The translations under genes and the position numbers were made by a program. From the NCBI GenBank assembly GCA_044370695.1, contig JBILVB010000015.1, forward strand, positions 1-40,636: 40,636 bases of DNA, given 5' to 3'. This DNA is from JBEIFW01 sp044370695 (lineage in GTDB: Bacteria; Actinomycetota; Acidimicrobiia; Acidimicrobiales; Ilumatobacteraceae). The notes beneath the pieces were generated by a model. It was not told the origin of the DNA, made no database searches, and saw only the letters and a list, made by a program, of their open reading frames with translations. Shown here piece by piece: positions 38,589 to 40,636 of this stretch. Position 1 is the first letter of the stretch, and every line of letters starts with the position of its first letter.

Positions 38589-39485
38589 TCATCGGAAGCT
38601 GGTCAGCAGCGAACTGATGAGCAGGCCCCAGCCGTCGACCATCACGAACAGCAAGAGCTTGAAAGGCAGCGACACCAGTGACGGCGGCAGCATCATCATG
38701 CCCATCGACATCAGCGCCGAGCTGACCACGAGATCGATCACGAGGAAGGGGATGAACACGACGAAGCCGATGATGAACGCCGTCTTCAGCTCCGAGAGGA
38801 TGAACGCCGGGATCAGCGTGGTGAGGCTCACGTCCTCCCGGGTGGCCGGCCGCTCCTCCCGGGACGCATCGATCATGGTCTGCAGCTCACCGGAACGGGT
38901 CTGCTCGAGCATGAACTCCTTCATCGGCCCCGCGACGGCCTCGTAGGCCTGCTCGGTCGTGATGTTCCCGTCGAGGTACGGCTTGAGACCGTCGTTCCAC
39001 GCCTTGGTCAGGGTCGGACTCATGACGAACAGGGTCAGGAACAGCGCCAGGCCCGTGATCACCTGGTTCGGGGGTACGGTCGGCAGGCCGAGCGCGTTGC
39101 GGGCCAACGAGAGCACGATCACGATGCGGGTGAACCCGGTCAACATGATCACCAGCGACGGGGCGAGCGACAGCAGCGTCAGCAGGACGATGACGAGCAC
39201 GCTCTGGCTGGGCCGGTCCGCCACGCCGGGGAGCGACACGTCGATCGACAGCGCCGAGTCGTCGTCGGTCGCCGCCGGACTGGGGACGGACGGCACGGTC
39301 ACGACCGGCACCCCGGCGCCGGGCTGGCCGGCGACCGGACCCGAGGGCAACTCGGTGTCCGGCGTCTGAGCGAGAGCCGGTGGCGCGCCCAGCAGGAGCA
39401 CGACGATCGCGAGCACCGCCGCGGCGAGCAGCGCCGGTGCGACCGCGACCGATGCCCAGCGAGCGCGTCGGGAGAGGAGGGCCAT
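38589..39485 (-). CDS. fliP: Flagellar export gate protein FliP
   Basis: The 298-residue protein has an N-terminal hydrophobic signal-like segment ending near ALAQ, a Pro/Val-rich linker of about 60 residues that is longer than in most FliP proteins, then the FliP core: 'LTGFTRIVIVLSLARNALGL', PPNQVITGLALFLTLFVMSP, 'IPAFILSELKTAFIIGF' and 'SMGMMMLPPSLVSLPFKLLL'. Five copies form the core of the export channel with FliQ and FliR. The ATG lies 12 bases after fliO. Confidence 0.96.
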   Translation of the reverse strand: MALLSRRARWASVAVAPALLAAAVLAIVVLLLGAPPALAQTPDTELPSGPVAGQPGAGVPVVTVPSVPSPAATDDDSALSIDVSLPGVADRPSQSVLVIVLLTLLSLAPSLVIMLTGFTRIVIVLSLARNALGLPTVPPNQVITGLALFLTLFVMSPTLTKAWNDGLKPYLDGNITTEQAYEAVAGPMKEFMLEQTRSGELQTMIDASREERPATREDVSLTTLIPAFILSELKTAFIIGFVVFIPFLVIDLVVSSALMSMGMMMLPPSLVSLPFKLLLFVMVDGWGLLISSLLTSFR

Positions 39486-39497
39486 GACGGCGCAGGG

Positions 39498-39914
39498 TCA
39501 GGACCGACGAACGGTCCGTTCCCGCAGATCCTCGATCATGCCCTTCCATGTCGGAGGCAGGGCGAGCGCCCGGCCGGGCGACGTCGTCCCTGACGCCGCA
39601 GGACCCGGCGGCGATGCCGCCGGTTCGATCTCGATGGGTGCTGCACCCAGCGCACCCAGGTCGGTCTCGGCGAGGACCTGGACGCTCGAATCGGTGACGC
39701 CGAGCACCAGTCCACGGTCGCCGGCCCGCAGCACGACGACCTGGGAGCGCTTGGTGAGGGATTGCCGAGCCAGCACCTCGATCGGAGTGCCCCGGCGCCG
39801 CGATCCCATGCGACCCCGCCGATAGACCCTGGTACACAGGGCGATCAGCCCGAGCACCACGGCCATCGAGAAGGCGAATCGCGCGAACAGCGCGAGCCCG
39901 GACGCACCGCTCAT
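39498..39914 (-). CDS. fliO: Flagellar biosynthesis protein FliO
   Basis: The 138-residue protein has one membrane helix near the N-terminus (about 8-28), a basic stretch (RRGRMGSRRRG), and the FliO-type domain 'PIEVLARQSLTKRSQVVVLRAGDRGLVLGVTDSSVQVLAE' read in parts, followed by a Pro/Ala-rich tail. FliO helps assemble FliP rings. It is poorly conserved in general; the assignment rests on this domain plus position between fliN and fliP. The ATG overlaps the fliN stop by 4 bases. Confidence 0.88.
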   Translation of the reverse strand: MSGASGLALFARFAFSMAVVLGLIALCTRVYRRGRMGSRRRGTPIEVLARQSLTKRSQVVVLRAGDRGLVLGVTDSSVQVLAETDLGALGAAPIEIEPAASPPGPAASGTTSPGRALALPPTWKGMIEDLRERTVRRS

Positions 39915-40273
39915 GCGACCAGGCCCCGACGGTCGTGGCCGTAGCCGATGACCTCGATGATGCGGACGGCGAACTCCTCGTCGAGCACGACGACCTCACC
40001 GCGGGCGATGAGCGTGCCGTTCACGAGGACGTCGATCGGGGTGCCCACGGCGCGGTCCAAGGCCACCACGGAGCCCGGAGCGAGATCGAGGATCTCCTTC
40101 ACCCGGAGCCGGGCACGCCCCAGTTCGGCCGTGACGCCCATCTCGACGTCGTACAGCAGTTCCAGCCCACCGGCCGTGCCACCGATACTCGACACGAGTG
40201 GTTCGAACTCGAGCGACTCCGCACCGTCGGAACCGTCGGCGGGCTCGAGGCCTTCGTCGTCTTCGGCACTCAT
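39911..40273 (-). CDS. fliN: Flagellar motor switch protein FliN
   Basis: The 120-residue protein has an acidic N-terminal tail (about 1-35) and a SpoA domain (about 38-115): LLYDVEMGVTAELGRARLRV, KEILDLAPGSVVALDRAVGTP, DVLVNGTLIARGEVVVLDEEF, RIIEV. FliN with FliM and FliG forms the C-ring that sets rotation direction and helps dock export cargo. It is coupled to fliM and fliO by 4-base overlaps on both sides. Confidence 0.95.
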   Translation of the reverse strand: MSAEDDEGLEPADGSDGAESLEFEPLVSSIGGTAGGLELLYDVEMGVTAELGRARLRVKEILDLAPGSVVALDRAVGTPIDVLVNGTLIARGEVVVLDEEFAVRIIEVIGYGHDRRGLVA

Positions 40274-40635
40274 CGGATCTCCACGGGCTCGACGATCTGG
40301 CAGGCCAGGTGCTTGCCGCGCCGGCCTGGTTGGGCAACGAAACAGGGAACACCCTCGATCGACACCGTGAGGGGCAGCCCCACGGGGTGCTCGAGCGACA
40401 GCACGTCGCCGGGGCGGAGACCGACGATGTCCGCCGAGGGCAGGGCCACCTCACGGAAGCGAACCCGCAGTTCCACGGTGGCGTCGCCGACCCGGTCGGC
40501 CAGCGCAGAGCGAAGGCGCGGCGGGTCGAACACCGCGCTCTTGGCCCGATCCTTGTTCGCCAGTTCGTCGAGCAGCGGCTCGAGCATGGCGAAGGGCAGG
40601 CCGAGGATCCAGGTCGTCTTCACGTCGCCGATGCT
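40270..40635 (-). CDS. fliM: Flagellar motor switch protein FliM, C-terminal part (partial)
   Basis: The frame enters from the right window edge and stops at 40270. The 121 visible residues begin SIGDVKTTWILGLPFAMLEPLL, which is the end of the FliM middle domain, followed by the C-terminal SpoA domain ('VELRVRFREVALPSADIVGL', RPGDVLSLEHPVGLPLTV, VPCFVAQPGRRGKHLACQI). The N-terminal CheY-binding part lies outside the window. The ORF appears to start inside at a GTG (40623), but that codon is an internal valine. Confidence 0.94.
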   Translation of the reverse strand, partial: SIGDVKTTWILGLPFAMLEPLLDELANKDRAKSAVFDPPRLRSALADRVGDATVELRVRFREVALPSADIVGLRPGDVLSLEHPVGLPLTVSIEGVPCFVAQPGRRGKHLACQIVEPVEIR

Positions 40636-40636
40636 C

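Overview
The window is high-GC (roughly 70%) chromosomal DNA with tightly packed genes, many GTG and a few TTG starts, and no insertion sequences, phage genes or CRISPR. A pair of Get3/ArsA-like ATPases like the mycobacterial Rv3679/Rv3680 pair, a tripeptidyl-peptidase-like lipoprotein, RmuC, DUF427 and DUF2237 proteins, a split VDVTGYL-type surface protein end, and a full flagellar export operon together suggest a flagellated actinobacterium. The Acidimicrobiia (Ilumatobacter/Iamia relatives) are my best guess, by inference only.

Layout. 1-86: C-terminal tail of a surface protein. 67-3580 (minus): PhyH-type dioxygenase, VOC protein, then folP, a phosphatase-fold protein without its catalytic cysteine, folB and folK. 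3668-4804 (plus): a nitronate monooxygenase. 4807-4926 (minus): tRNA-Pro(CGG) with its promoter. 4935-7441 (minus): two ArsA/Get3-like ATPases and a stand-alone receiver domain, divergent from 7466-9724 (plus), an NfeD-like membrane protein and an alpha/beta hydrolase. 9769-11522 (minus): rtcB and a Nudix hydrolase.

11646-24260 is the most interesting block. An acyl-CoA dehydrogenase, a TetR regulator, a nitronate-monooxygenase-like flavoprotein and a complete five-gene peptide-type ABC importer are encoded on the minus strand. Divergent from the importer are an HpaB/AbfD-family flavoprotein and a fused double CaiB/BaiF CoA-transferase on the plus strand. Two near-identical 16-bp palindromes (12913-12928 and 20305-20320) lie in the spacers of predicted promoters, one before the acyl-CoA dehydrogenase and one between the divergent importer and flavoprotein genes. 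This ties the block together as one probable TetR-controlled uptake and CoA-dependent catabolism regulon of unknown substrate.

24257-31167: housekeeping and mixed genes (rmuC, DUF2237, ABC exporter, secreted peptidase-like hydrolase, thrH, DUF427, TauD-type dioxygenase). 31190-40635 (minus): a flagellar export operon, fliM(partial)-fliN-fliO-fliP-fliQ-fliR-flhB-flhA, followed by an FlhF-like protein with a ruined GTPase site, a small membrane protein and an ABC-2 type transporter pair with overlapping genes.

A recurring theme is family members that lack their usual catalytic residues: the phosphatase-like protein in the folate operon, NfeD, the HpaB/AbfD protein, the first half of the CoA-transferase, one nitronate-monooxygenase-like protein and FlhF. 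These substitutions were read directly from the translated sequence against family motifs recalled from memory; no alignment was run.
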